A stretch of 64,000 bases of DNA. Origin: Mauremys mutica (taxonomy: Eukaryota > Chordata > Testudines > Geoemydidae). How positions within the stretch are numbered: the stretch's first letter is position 1; each line of letters starts with the position of its first letter. The stretch spans positions 10,125,553-10,189,552 of the forward strand of contig NC_059079.1 of the NCBI RefSeq assembly GCF_020497125.1, in the 5' to 3' direction. The notes below the pieces were generated by a model. It was not told the DNA's origin and did not search any database. It saw only the letters and a list, made by a program, of their open reading frames with translations. The position numbers and the translations under genes were made by a program. Shown in pieces: positions 10,860 to 23,240 of this stretch.

Positions 10860-13604
10860 GGTACCAAAGTCCCACTGAACAACTGTCCTAGGCAGTCTTC
10901 TGGCTCCACTGCCTTGTCTGTGCCACTTCCCCAATGTCTAGTAGGGGAACCTGGGTTTGACCATGACTTTTTCAGCCTGGGGGCCCTACTAGCCACTGGG
11001 GAAGTCACACAGACTAGGCAGTATAGCAGAAGATTGGCTAGAACAGTCATCCAGTGGGTCAACACCAGTTGACTAATAATCCCTACTCTGTTTTGAAAAG
11101 GCTGCCTGGTGTCACTGCGAATACTTCCTGAGGTGCTTTGATCCTTGAAGAGGGCAAAAATTGTCTGAACAGGAGTCTATCTCAGTTAGACTCGCTGGGC
11201 AGAGTTCATGGGTACCTCCAAAGGACTATTTAAAAACAGGGGTGTAGAGGCAGGCCAGGGCATAGCCGAGATGGGGCTGGAGCACATGGTGTTCTGCCCA
11301 GTTGTCAGCTGGAACAGCTGTCCCTATAGGATCACTTGCTACCACTGTAACTTAGAGCAATCCTTAGGCTGCTCTAAGTTACACAAGGGACAAAATGGCT
11401 CCCCTGGGTCAGGGAGGATGGCTTTAAGAGCCACCTTTCGTTCCTTTGGCACAACTGAGGATTTAGCCCATTGTGTAGTCAGTCATTTATACCTGGGCAA
11501 TGTGAGAGTAAAATGCTACCATTCTGGTTTGGTAGCATTTTACATCCACTTTAGACTCCCCACCACTCAGGTATATGACTACACAATGTATAAGCCAATG
11601 GAGAATGAGGGCCAAGTAGTACTCTACCCTCTCAGAAAGCTTTGACGTATGCTATAGAGATAAAAATAGGAATCAATTGCTGATCTAAAAACTACAGACT
11701 CTGCAGGTATTAGATGTGGAATTTGATACATGGTAGATAATTCAGCAAGAGAGTCAGCATGTCCATGAACTACATGAAGACTTTATTCTATTATTAGGTT
11801 GATTCTACAACTTTCCCCATTCAATTTTAATCATCTTTGTACAATAGATAGCTAGGTTTCCTTTGTTCTATATTAACAACTGCAGTAGGACAGTATAAGT
11901 TTACCTATTAGTGGACACTGCTGTGTCATCACGTGAATGACATGGAGACAAGAGTTGGTGTGCTATTGTTTGAGAGTATGAAAGAATTACTCTGTGGGAT
12001 TTGTTCATGAACACTGCAGTATACACAGGTCTAATCTGCAAAGTTTGGATCCAGATCTGAACATGCCTCGTTTCGGGGAGGGAGAGGCTCTAGTTCTGGT
12101 GTTTTGGTTCATGAGTTGTTAGTTTAGGATATACAAATCACCAGTGTAGGCACATGCTAACTTTTCACAGGACACACAAAACAAGTGCCTTGAGAATAAA
12201 AATTGGTAAGTCAAAGTAACCCAAGGCCTGCCTACACTGCCTTTTTTGCACCAATGTAGCTATGCAAACATGGACTGGTACAGACCCCTAGGGTCAGGTG
12301 TAAGAAGCGACTTGCATCAGCACAACTTACACCAACTTGATACCCTGTGCAGCACCAAAGCAACATAGTGGGGAAATGAAAATCAGGTCCCTACGTCCCC
12401 ATGTATTTTATCAGTATATTCACAAGTCCCCAAAGAATAGCTTTAATAGTGTTAATGACAGTGTATGATGTCTTCTGGTCTCCCAGGAAGTACTGTATTA
12501 ACTTTAATGACTGTCCTTTGTTTTATGATAGCTTTGTTTATGCCAGCCTCAGGAACCTCATTATTTTTCCAAGGCAACACCTAGATGTTTGGTATGACTG
12601 GTCCTGCTCGTTGTGGGCAAAAGGACTATTAAAACTATCTAGCATTCAACAGGCTGACTGGAAAGATGATTCACTCCTGCATGCCTGTGTGTGGTATGCT
12701 TTACCCAGCTGTATGGATGAACGGAGTCCTTTTAGTGCTCAGCTCCAGAGCAAAAACAGATTAACAACTCTAATACTACAAATACAAATTTTAAAACCTT
12801 AAGTATAGATGAAAGAAACAGTTGGGAGTTTCAGTGGGTGTCTCATATAAACAAAGCCGTGATATATCATTATTCTGTAATCATTACTTTTCAGCAGCCT
12901 TTTTTCAATACCTTCCCCACCCCACCCCAAAATATTAGCTTGGGCCCAATTCTTCTCTCATTGGGCCAGATGCTGTACCCTTTTATCACACTGAGTAGTA
13001 TCTTATTTTCAGAGTAGACTACATCAGTGGAACTGCTCACTGTAAGGGTGGCAGAATCTACTCCCATTTAAATCAGTGGCAGTTAGTATTCTTGTCCCAT
13101 ATCTGCAGCTGCATCTCCCCACTCCGCCCCCCCCCCAAACATGATGTTTAATTTGGGGCTACATGCACACAACCTGCTCAGAAGCCAGAGAGCCATTTCT
13201 GGTCACCCGTCAGAAGTCCTGTGTGACTTCTGACCATGGCAGAGATTTAATTTCCTGTTCTTCCCCTGCTTAGCAAGTTGTATTTTGGCTCCATCTCTGG
13301 GTTTTCCAGTCCACATACAATGGTAGCCAGAGGCCACGGAGACTCACAAAAAGATGGGAGGACCACAATCACTGGAGGGAAGAAGCAAGAAGTAGCTGGA
13401 GGGATGTTATGGGAACATAGAGAGAGATGTAAGGAAATTTGCTTATAAGTGAGGAGGGCACTGTATTTTTTTTAATAGGGCCTCACAAAGCCAAGGGCCA
13501 ACCCTGTTTTTACTGGGCAAGGACATGTTACCATACTTGAGTTACTGAAGGATTACTTCTGGGGAATGGGGAGGAGAATAATAAAACAATATTAGCTAAT
13601 ACTT
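10860..13604. other. Intergenic stretch with few recognisable features
   Basis: No gene was recognised. Around 12220-12370 there is a weak MITE-like remnant (GGCCTGCCTACACTG start, resembling the Harbinger termini elsewhere in the window). The longest frame, 145 codons at 11208-11645, has no recognisable domain. Confidence 0.5.
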
Positions 13605-14368
13605 TGCACCAAAAGCATCTTTTATCTAAGAGTCACATGACAGGGTGCACCAACCCCACGCTGGGCCACCAAGGGTGGACCATTCATTGTGGGCCCAGGC
13701 AACCACACTGCCCCTTCCCCTGCTGTGCATGCTCCAGGTGGAGAAGCCACATAAAAGTAGGTAGCCCAGGTCAGTTGGGGCAGGTGATGGAGGAGGAAGG
13801 ATGTACCTTGCTGATTCCTGTAACACTTCTGGCAGTAGAGCCTGAAGACCTGAACTACTCTCTAGGTGACTCACCGATGGCAGAGACTGCCAGGGACTGC
13901 CTGTTCTATGACCCAACCGAGAGGGAAGTAAGGCCTATAGGTGGTTGGTTAGTTTTGCCCCATCCAGGGGTCATAGACTGACTGATATTTTGCCCTGCCC
14001 AGAGGACTAACTCCTCAGTGCAACTGTCTGCCCCAGCCTGGAGGCTGCTGGGCTGTAAACTGGTTGTCTGCTTTGCCCGCCCAGGGGCTGCAGGGCCATA
14101 GACAGTTTGTTTGTTTTGCCCTGCCAAGGGTTGTAGTCTGCTTACTGCTTTGCCCCTCTCCGGGGGCTAATTCTCCAGTGTAACTGCCTGCCCCAGCCCA
14201 AAGGCTGCAGGGCCACAAGACTGTTTGTTCGTTTTGCCCAGCCAAAGGGCTCCAGGGCTTCAGATGATTTGTCTGTTTTACCCATCCAGAGACTATGGAC
14301 TATGTACAGAGTGACTGGGTGCACCAACTGGGCCAATGGGGGTTCCCTGGCTCGATGCACAGAACCTG
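13605..14368. repeat. Degenerate tandem array of TTTGCCC-type units
   Basis: From about 13950, diverged units of roughly 60-90 bp repeat TTTTGCCC(T/A)GCC(C/A)AGGGGCT, AACTCCTCAGTGCAACTG and CTGCCCCAGCC. The block begins GACAGGGTGCACCAACC and ends ATGCACAGAACCTGTCACAG, loosely inverted. It is possibly a fragment of a larger transposon leader. No family assignment was made. Confidence 0.65.
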
Positions 14369-14460
14369 TCACAGGTCACAAAGCACTTTCCGAGGCTGTG
14401 TAAGTAATAATGTCCCATTTTTCAGAGGGGGAAACAGACAATCACAGATGCTGATGAGAA
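14369..14460 (-). repeat. MIR/CORE-type SINE remnant
   Basis: The reverse complement of the MIR tail is seen as AAAGCACTTTCC...GTCCCATTTTTCAGAGGGGGAAAC, equivalent to the familiar 'cagtttcc...ctgtaaaatgggga' segment. It is old and diverged. Confidence 0.6.
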
Positions 14461-15297
14461 ATCGTTCCACATAAGTAACTAGTAGCTGAAAGCCGGTGCT
14501 GTCATGTGGGTGGAAATTGTGAAGTCGGGTGTAAAAGCTGAAAATAGGGGCTCTTGTTTCCATGCACTGGTTTGTAGTGAGCAATGTTGCTGCTTGTACA
14601 AGTCTCCCAAAGTCTGTGCACAGAGCTGCCCTTGGGCTGGTGGCACAATCATCTGTTACCCCACATAGCTGCTACTCCCACCTTCTCTGATCATCTGTCA
14701 CATTCCAGCCACCACAGGACCTTTGGATCCAACATGTCATCTGGTTGTCACAGGGCCCTATGACAATTGACCCTGGTGATATTCTGAACAAAAAGAGCTC
14801 TCAGCCATGTCTGTAGTGGTTCCTGTCACTTCACACTGACTCAACATCTATTCTAGGCCTCAGAGTGGTACTCCTGGAAGATTTGTTTGGGTGGTGAAGG
14901 AGGAGTCTGGGCACTGCAGAAAGGGCCTGAGTGTGTTTTGGGTTATTGTGTGTGCTGATTGTGTTGTTGTGTTTGAAGTTTTGAAGAGCCATGGCAGTTG
15001 GGCCAAGTAATCCACCATCTGTGCTGTCTCCCTCATATAAGCAATTAAATTGTCGCATGCAAATTAGCCGTAGAGTAAGGGTGGTGATTGATTGAGTTGC
15101 CGCTGACATTACAATCATCTAGGACTCTTGGCATGGCATAGATATATGCCTTACTATAGCTGAAAGCCTGTACTGTCACTTAGGCATAATTTGCAAAGTC
15201 AAAATGGCTGAGAACTTAAAACATTAATGGTAACAGACTGCGAATCCCAGTGATGATTGAACCTGGTGATATTCCAAATGAAAAGGCCTGTTGAAGC

Positions 15298-15601
15298 CAG
15301 GGGCGGCCCTAAGATTTCCACTGCCCCAAGCAGGGCGGCGTGCCGCGCGGGGCGCCCTGGCGGTCGCCGGTCCCGTGGCTCTGGGGGACCTCCTGCAGAC
15401 GTGCCTGCGGAGGATCTGCTGGTCCCGCGGCTCCGGTGGACCTCCCGCAGGCATGCCTGTGGATGCTCCACCGAAGCCGCGGGACCAGCGGACCCTCCGC
15501 AGGCACGTCTGCGGGAGGTCCACCGGCGTCGCCTGCCGCCCTCCCCGTGGGACGCCACCCCAAGCATGCGCTTGGTGCGCTGGGGTCTGGATCCGGCCCT
15601 G
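15298..15601. mobile_element. hAT-type MITE with palindromic core, TSD GTTGAAGC
   Basis: The ends are CAGGGGCGGCCCTA... and ...GGATCCGGCCCTG. The perfect duplication GTTGAAGC is at 15290-15297 and 15602-15609. The core (about 15370-15530) is a very GC-rich imperfect inverted repeat, with GGTCCCGCGGCTCCGGTGG facing CCACCGAAGCCGCGGGACC around GGCATGCC. This explains the long open frames on both strands, which are not genes. Confidence 0.93.
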
Positions 15602-15609
15602 GTTGAAGC

Positions 15610-17699
15610 TATAACATATCTTTTAGACAGATATCTAGTTATGAGAGTGTATACCCAGCTGATTATGAAAGGAGACATATGATTGACCATTCTGGTAATT
15701 CCCCTCTCCTTCAGAGGAGTTAAATTGGTAAGACTGAAACAGTGTGAAAGAAGAAGAGTTTTTCTCCTGTTTATAGATTACTGGCAATGCTCAGTATTGA
15801 CCTGATTGTGTAAGGTACTAAAGCCTAATCCTCAAAAGGAAGTTAGGCGCCTAGCTCCCATTGATTTCAATGCACGTTAAGTGCCAAATTCCTTCTAGGA
15901 TCTGGGCCTCAGTACCTCCATGTCCTCAACTTCCACTGACTTGGGTACCTGAAAACTCTAAAGATTTTAATTTTTTTGAAATGTTTAATTTCTTATTTTA
16001 TATTCAAGTAAGCCACTAGTCCTAATAATTCATTGCTAATAACTTAACAGTAGTCTTTGTTAGATACTCACAGTAGAGGCAAGGGTCTAACTAGGCGACT
16101 CACAGTCCTAGGTACCGTGAGATCCGTCACAGCATTGCTCATTTATTAAATAACATTGCTAAGTACACCCTGTTCATGGAGAGTAACCACCTTTAAAAAT
16201 TTGATCCTGTGGACAAGATCCTGCCCTATGCATCACACTACAGCAGCATCTAGCCCTAAAGATGGTTTAACTCACTCAGGGAGGATTACCGCAGCATAAA
16301 GTTGATTCTCCAAAGTCATACAGTTGATGTCGGGGCTCTTATGCTACTCTCTTCACTACTGCTGGCTAAGTGAGAAAAAGAGAAAGTGACCAGAGGGAAA
16401 GGGGATGTGTCCAGAATGCTCCTGCTCCTTGTGGCCATTTTCTGCCTGTCAAAGTTAGTGCAGCCCTGAAGTTGCTTTAATATGGTTTATGGAGACCAGA
16501 CTTGCACAAAGCAACAGCAGGATTAGGGAAGTGCAAAGGTGAGCTTTAAGCTACCTTTGCACATACACCTCTGACCTGTGCTTTCTGCAGTTCAGTTGCA
16601 CCCCATATTATGTCTGAGCATTTCAGACATTTAATTTCTTCACTAGGCAGTCCAAATATCAAAGGCAATAAGAGTACATTATGGATTGCTCATAACACTT
16701 CACTTTTGAAAATAAACAAGAGCCTGAAAAATAAAAAAAAGTGTTTGGCCAAAGTGTGTTGTTGGGCAGGAACTGGGAATGCGACATTTAAAAATAGATG
16801 GAGTAAATCTCTTCAAAACAAATGTGTTTTATGGAAGTCCTGACAACCTGAAATGCAACAGCAATAAAACACAGTCTATAACATCCCAAAACACTTCAAA
16901 GTAAGATTTAACCTTTCACGGAAGATTGTAAACTTACTTTCTCCAGATATTTTGCTTTCATTTGTTGCATCTCATACCCCACAACTATTGTACAAAAATA
17001 TATAAAATACAAATTAACTCCTCATAAGCTAGCCTGGGGGAATATAGCAGTGCAGTCTTTCACACTGAAAATATTTTGTTTATCGTAAGATTACTTTTTT
17101 AAACCAGAGAGGTCTCAAAAACATTTATTCAATAGGACCTTCAATAAATATAACTTTCAAAGGCTTAGCCACCACTTGCACTACCCAGCATGTACATAAA
17201 ATAGAAATACGGAAAGTAGTGATACTGATGCTGAAACAACAACAGCCTTCATTATAAATTAAACATGTCAGCATTGTAATATGTGATTATTCAACCAAAA
17301 TTAGGGCCAAGAACTAACATGCTTACAAAATACTGTGCTGAAAGGCTTTTAATCAACAGTTTCTTCTATTTCCCCTTTTCCTAAGCATATTGTCTATATT
17401 AAAAGTGCCTGGTGGCTTTATAAATCAAGGAAATGCATAACTGACCTGTTTAAAACAAGAAGAAATCAATTCAATTTTTTTTAGTAGCTAGGGAGTAGTA
17501 TGGATTGAATTTTCAGAGCAGACCTAAATTAAAGCTATTTTTCTATGTACGTCAGAAAGTATGATCATTCATTTCAAAATTGGAATGTACCACCGCTATT
17601 TAGTTAAAAGAGTGCATTATTGAGAGGCTGAATGGTTTGTTTCCCATACTTAAGACAGCTTGGTGACTATAACCAGGGTGTCACTATTTTTGTTCCATT
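15610..17699. other. Intergenic stretch with no recognised feature
   Basis: AT-rich DNA. The piece around 15830-15915 resembles a common low-complexity reptile repeat (TCCCATTGATTTCAATG). I see no gene. Confidence 0.5.
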
Positions 17700-17810
17700 A
17701 GAGTTCATTTTGATGATGAAATCTGTTTCTTTTTCAGCCTCTTCTTTTTCTTCCTCTTTATATATTTCCGTACACTAGTCTTCCTGTACTTTTGTTTTCT
17801 TTTCTGCTTC
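17700..17810 (-). pseudogene. CALR4: Candidate last exon remnant of CALR4 pseudogene
   Basis: After an AG (CTAG|GAAGCAG, minus strand) the frame reads EAEKKTKVQED, then a TAG stop, then a Lys/Glu-rich run (YKEEEKEEAEKET). Calreticulin's last exon begins with a similar AAEKQMKDKQD-like stretch and continues as an acidic/lysine tail. No KDEL is visible. Exons 7 and 8 should lie in the 376 bp between this and exon 6 but are not recognisable. Low-complexity sequence makes the assignment tentative. Confidence 0.45.
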
Positions 17811-18187
17811 CTAGTTATCAAATAAGAATTTCAAAACAACTTTGAAATGGTGAAGTTAAAATAGTGGCATAAATAAATTACTGATGATGATATTCAAATA
17901 GGAAAGAACTCAGACTTTCAGATCACTGGGTGATTTTAACATGAATAAAGATGACAGAACCTGGCCCTAGAAAAGGCAGAGGCCATGCCCCCAAGGAGTT
18001 CACAATACGAATGAGACAAATGAGATTCAATATTTATTAAGCGTTAACTGTGAGATTTAGAAAAACCTGTACTGTCTCTTCTACAGTCTCAGGATTAGAG
18101 TTTTATGAACCTGATATTTTTTCCATTCCATATTGAATCTATTATTATTACCTTTAATCACAGTAAGGATATGCAACAATGTTTTAC

Positions 18188-18301
18188 TTTATAATCCAGG
18201 TTTGAGATCATCAGTGGTTCCCATTCGCCATCCATCTCTTCATCCCCGTCATCTGGCTTCTTGACATCTGGGCCAGGAAAGTGTTCTAGCTGGTCCCAGT
18301 C
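18188..18301 (-). pseudogene. CALR4: CALR4 pseudogene exon 6 (P-domain repeats)
   Basis: The AG acceptor (TTTCAG|GACTGG) is intact and the donor (AAA|GTAAAA) has GT. The 114 bp encode 38 uninterrupted residues running DWDQLEHFPGPDVKKPDD...EEMDGEWEP...NLDYK. That is the same length and both phase-0 ends as the matching calreticulin exon. Conserved EEMDGEWEP is the P-domain signature. Substitutions such as W to G in PEDWDEE (here PDDGDEE) and P to L point to relaxed constraint. This is the best preserved exon. Confidence 0.93.
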
Positions 18302-19140
18302 CTGAAATTATATTTATGTGTCAGAAAGGCTAAGAGTTCTAAAAATACATTTGTTGTGAATGAACGAATGAATGCTTTGCTGGGAAATGCTACTGCTCAC
18401 ATGGGAACAGATTTACACAATACCCCATTTTCTCTTAAACGCATGCCTTTGTTCACAATAAAGATTTGTTTGTTCACTGGGTTAACCAGTAACCTCATTA
18501 GCTTTCATATTTTTATCTGGACAGGTGCCACTTTCCCCCACCATATCCTGAGTTTTGATTAACTGAAATCTGAGTCAGATTAACCCCTACAGGTAACATA
18601 CCAGTGCTATTTGATTCTCTGAAACCACGGAAGCAGCTGAGATGGAGGGAATACAACTTAGTGACTGGCATGTGGTGGTGCCACTGCCACCATACGTAGG
18701 AGTTCAACCATTAGAAACAAGTAGTGCTAAATGACAGCCATGCCTTTGTAAGAGTGCTGCTAGCATGGGCTGCCCAACAGAGGATCTCAGTCAGTACATT
18801 TTCAGGTCAGCCTGGCCCCAGTCCTCTAGCAGAGCATTGACTTCAGGAAGCTTGGGCTGCTGTATCTCTGCTCCTAGTAGACTTTCCGCCACTGGGGGCC
18901 TGGAATTTGGGTTTTACTGGCTTGTGTCAATAGAACTCAATGGCTAAATCAGGCTCCATGAATCCCTGCAACGGTTACATGCTTTTCCTGGTCTGTCCTA
19001 CAGATTTCTACACAGTAGCAAGTCATTTTGAGTTTTGTTACATTATTCTAGATTTAACTTTTGACCTTCATAATTACCTGGAATAACTACCCACAAACAC
19101 AGACACAGTCAAGACTTATGAACCTCAAACTGAAACTACC

Positions 19141-19325
19141 CAGGGCTGCCCGGAGGGGTGGGGGGTGGCGGCAGGGGAGGGCAAGTGGGGCAATTTGCCC
19201 CAGGCCCCGGGCCCTGCAGGGGCCCCCACGAGAATACAGTATTCTATAGTATTGCAATTTTTTTTATGGAAGGGGCCCCCGAAATTGCTTTGCCCCAGGC
19301 CCCCTGAATCCTATGGGCAGCCCTG
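19141..19325. mobile_element. hAT-type MITE with TSD AAACTACC
   Basis: A 185-bp element with ends CAGGGCTGCCCGGAGGGG... and ...CCTATGGGCAGCCCTG. The perfect duplication AAACTACC is at 19133-19140 and 19326-19333. It is the same family, in opposite orientation, as the nested copy at 8278-8437. It lies in an intron of the CALR4 relic. Confidence 0.93.
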
Positions 19326-19889
19326 AAACTACCACAACAATATTTAACTTTTAATTTCTTCCTGGAAAACATATACTCACTCCAAAATGAAAGCAGTGAC
19401 ATTATTAAAAGAGCAGTTTCTCTAAAGAGAAACTCAAGCAACACTGGGTTTGATCATGACCATTTGTGTGCCATTCGTTTACTATCCTTCTTAGATCTTG
19501 TAAGCAAGCCAGAATTAGTGAATTAATGAATTGTTATTACGTATTTATAAGCAGGCGGTGGACTAAATGATTTAATACATCTTCTCCATCATTAATGTCT
19601 AGGATTCCATCCTGCCTACATGAATTAAGAGAAAGTGAAAGCAAAATACGCTAGAGTGCCCATAAATCAAATTCAGCAGTTAGACATACAGCTGCAACTC
19701 CCATTGACATCAATGAAAATAGCAAGAATGTATTCAAAGATGTAATTTGGCCTGGTAGGTTTAATATAGGTCAGCCAGTCTAGACCAGGTTATTAAAAAA
19801 TGTGTATGGAAAAATCAAGAGACCTCAAGGTAATAATTATCAAAGTCATGGTATCCAGAGTGAAATATGGCTATTTATTATTCCCTCAC

Positions 19890-19998
19890 TGCTGGTTTCT
19901 TCTCTTCAAGATCCTCAATCATTTCCCTTTCATCCCAGTCTTCAGGGTTCTTTGCATCAGGATCCTTTATCAGAGTACAGTTGGGTGTACACATCATC
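19890..19998 (-). pseudogene. CALR4: CALR4 pseudogene exon 5, with internal deletion
   Basis: The exon opens DDVYTQLY (compare calreticulin DDEFTHLY), then jumps with a frame change to (I)KDPDAKNPEDWDEREMIED...KKPA and a good donor (GTGAGG at 19889). The 109 bp compare with about 210 bp in intact calreticulin. About 33 residues between the TLI and KDPDA motifs are gone. The acceptor dinucleotide reads TG instead of AG. Confidence 0.9.
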
Positions 19999-20295
19999 CA
20001 AAACAAAAAAAGGAAAGAACATTAAAGTTATAATATGGCTGTAGATGTCAGTTTTCCAGTGCAATGTTCCAAATAACTGGTTGGCCCCCTTCACCATCAT
20101 ACCAAAATGTAAATCTTAAGGAAATACAAAACATATCTTGACCCATTTATATACGAAAAAAGGCCGCTCTGGAGGAACTCTCTCAGAGGGGTGTCTCTCA
20201 GGTACAATGCCTTCATGGTGCTCCTCCTGAGGCTATGCAGGTATACTCTGCTCCATATCCAGGGCTGTGCCCAAAAGCACAATCTATCCTTTACG

Positions 20296-20557
20296 CAGTG
20301 GTGGCTCCAAGCACCAGCGTTCCAAGCGCGTGCCTGGCGTGGCAAGCCGTGGGGGGTGCCCTGCCAGTCCCTGCGAGGGTGGCAGTCAGGGTGCCTTCGG
20401 CGGCTTGCCTGAGGGAGGGCCACTGGTCCCGCGGATTCAGCAGCAATTTGGCTGCGGGTACGCCGAAGCTACGGGATCAGTGGACCTCCCGCAGGCAAGC
20501 CGCCGAAGGCAGCCTGCCTGCCATGCTTGGGGTGGCAAAAAGCTAGAGCCACCCCTG
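20296..20557. mobile_element. hAT-type MITE with TSD CCTTTACG/CCTTTACA
   Basis: The ends are CAGTGGTGGCTCCAAGC... and ...CTAGAGCCACCCCTG. The 8-bp flanks differ by one base (20288-20295, 20558-20565), consistent with CpG decay. The core shares CCTTCGGCGGC and TGCCGAA-type inverted tracts with 8021-8476. It is inserted in CALR4 relic intron 4. Confidence 0.9.
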
Positions 20558-20757
20558 CCTTTACATAATGGTTTGCCCTGTTGTTCACACAGGAATAGAG
20601 GAGAAAAAAAATAGGAAACTTGAATGTAAAATCAAAAAATTTGGCAGGGGGACTTGGGGCAGGAATAGTACCTGAAATTATTTTTAATCCATTTTTTTAA
20701 ATTAAACAGATTGCAAGTTGGGAGTGACTCTTTAATACTAGAACACATGTATTGTAC

Positions 20758-20853
20758 TTTGCATCTGATATCTTTGTTGATTAAGTGGTTCTTGTCTTTT
20801 GTAATTAAAGATAACCTGCACCTTCTTTGTTCCAGATCCACATATATCCAGCA
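20758..20853 (-). pseudogene. CALR4: CALR4 pseudogene exon 4, frameshifted
   Basis: Frame one reads LDICGSGTKKVQVIFNYK (calreticulin PDICGPGTKKVHVIFNYK). After an extra A in the AAAA run at 20797-20800, the next frame reads KDKNHLINKDIRCK, which matches KGKNVLINKDIRCK, followed by donor AAA|GTACAA. The 1-bp insertion is a clear inactivating change. The acceptor AG is not present at the expected point. Length agrees with the 95-bp mammalian exon plus one base. Confidence 0.93.
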
Positions 20854-21519
20854 TAAAGGATATCACAAATCTTTAATTATCTAAGCAATTTGCATTAGTG
20901 TTCTAAATATATAAACAAAAGCATTATATCTAGGCTTGAAAGGATTAGATTTTTATTGGTGACTGTCGGTAAAAGTCAATTTCATTATACACACACAAAC
21001 CTATGAAAAAATATTTACAGTAACAATAATCAAAATATAAGATAGGCAAATTAAGAAAAATGCTGCTTAAGAATTTATTACAGTTTGACATAAGGATATT
21101 TACTTTGTATGTTTTGACATATGATGTTGACAATTTGTATTTTAACAGTTATAAAGCTTTAACTTTTTGAATCTTAATGTCTGCTGTCATTAAATAATTA
21201 CTATCTGATCATGCATAATTTCCCACAACTGTGAAAATGTAAATCAAAACATTAAAAAAAATACCTAAAACCCATAATTTTGTGCAACTGTGAACATTTA
21301 AATTGAAAAATAAAAAAATGCTTAAAGAGAAACACCAATATTATCTTATCAAAATTATAAAAAATAAAAATCAAATTCTGTCAAACCTAATTATATGCTA
21401 ATGGAATGGATCTGACTGCAGATCAAAAGGTTCAGGTCTGTCCCTTTCCCCAACCCTTAATCTCTTGCTAGTCTTATACTCTAAACTCCCTGAAGCTAGG
21501 CCTATGTGCCTGATTTTGC

Positions 21520-21740
21520 TCTCATACAGGTGCACCTCCCCTATATTCAATGGGCCTGATTCTCCATTGTCTTACACAATTCTGAGTTGATAAGGTTTTG
21601 CACCCAGTTTGCATTCACTTTGCACATGTGTAAATGACTTCATAAGTAGCTAGATCCTCAGCTAGTACAAGCTGGCATAGTTCCATTGAAGTCAATGAAG
21701 CTACTGATTTAAACAAGCTGAAGATCTGGCCCAAGGAGCA
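21520..21740. repeat. Possible palindromic reptile repeat
   Basis: AGATCCTCAGCTAGTACAAG...GGCATAGTTCCATTG faces GAAGTCAATGAAGCTACTG...AGCTGAAGATCTGGCC as a diverged long inverted repeat of about 80 bp. Related phrases (CCATTGA..TCAATG) occur near 15860, 19695 and 24100. The family is not identified. Confidence 0.45.
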
Positions 21741-22989
21741 AGGCACTAGAGATGCAGGCCCAATAGCAAAAGGAAGATCAAGTAAAAGGTAAGTAAAAGG
21801 ATGATCAAGCCCTGTATCTTCCTATATGTATGTGTGTACTTTTGGTTGTTAGTGCAATAGAAATAATATATAATAGGGAAAACGTGTGATTGCTAAAGCA
21901 TTCTTATATAAGTTATTATATATCCATTTGGAAAAAATAATTTTAAAAGCAAGAAAATACACAGGAAAAATGTGAACATATAACATACATTTTCTTTTGT
22001 CATCCAAAGCCATTCACATGTAAACCTAGCCATTCATAGCTTGACTAATGATCTTAGTTATTATGTGGTATAGCATTATTTTAAATCACTCTGCCTGCTG
22101 GCTGCATTGTTATAATGTAGAGGGGAGGGGTTATGAACTAACCATACTTTTTAAAATTTAGAATAAAATCATGAAATGATTTGTTTTGTACCAAGCAAAA
22201 TGATGGTGTACCCGGAAGATCAATATGCCCTACAAATGATGAGAATGATGGGATCAGAAATAAGAGCACTGGTCTAATTAGAGGAACCACAACAGACTCT
22301 GATAACTGTTAAATTAGGTTCCTAAGATTTTGTTCTCTATAGGCCAGACCCTGATAATAAAGCCAAAGGGAGTTTCAATAGAGTTTAAATGTTTACCAGA
22401 GTTAAGGACTCGAAGGTTTGACCCAATGAGAGCTTCAGCTACTCAGCACCTCTCCATAGTAAGCCCTGTGTGTTTTGCCAGAGTAAGGGCTGAGTGAACA
22501 ATGAGGGCTCATATGTGCATTGAGGCACAGCCCTGTGCTGGCATGATGCATAATAGTACTACCCCACGGGGATTTCAGGGAGCCAAAATTCATCCTGGAG
22601 CTCTGCAGTACACAGAGGAATGTGCCTGGACTACCTCCTTTCAATGCCAGGGTATATGTATAGAGAGCAGGGCCTTCCAGCCTCTTCCCACGCTTCCCCA
22701 TCCCATTTGGCTGTCTTGTACCTCAGGCAATCCATGGACAGTCCCAGTGTTCCAGGGTACACAGAGCCGACAACAGTGGTCAGCTGCAACACAGGGGTAT
22801 CTTCTTGTGCCCTCCCTGCCTTTGCTCATCCACAGAGCACAACATGGCCCTGAGAAAGGGCCTTAGAACATGCCCCTATAGTGCTTGTTTCAATATATTG
22901 TAACATTGGATAATGATAATATTGGTTTTCATTTAAAAATGTCAGATTTTTAAGACTCAAAAACAAAACAAAGAAGCAGAGAACTTAGG

Positions 22990-23240
22990 GGGGGAAAGAG
23001 CTGTTAGCTCATCTAATCCATGTCACTGCCAAAGCAAGATTGTTTCTTGCAGTATATACACAATGCTTGATGCAGTCCAGTTTTAACAGACCAAGTAATG
23101 CAGGTTCTTACCAATTCCCTTGAGAAACTACTCCACAATCTAATTAACTTCATTGTTAGAAAAAGGTTTCTGGCATTCAGCTCAAATTCTCCTTTCCAAA
23201 CAATTATTCTTTATTATACCCCCTTCAACCACCACAAACA
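22990..23240 (-). mobile_element. Diverged LINE (CR1/L3-like) 3' fragment
   Basis: AGCTCATCTAATCCATGTCACTGCCAAAGCAAGATT and the following TTAACTTCATTGTTAGAAAAAGG resemble reverse-complemented 3' regions of old CR1-group elements. No coding remains. This is assigned from resemblance only. Confidence 0.5.

Noticed and set aside
15199..15690. Overlapping open frames on both strands
   Set aside because: All follow the palindromic GC-rich core of a hAT MITE at 15298-15601.
17820..18187. Possible CALR4 exons 7 and 8
   Set aside because: I searched the minus strand for GxWxPxxIxNPxY and the conserved region around SGTIFDNFL and found nothing, so these exons are deleted or decayed.
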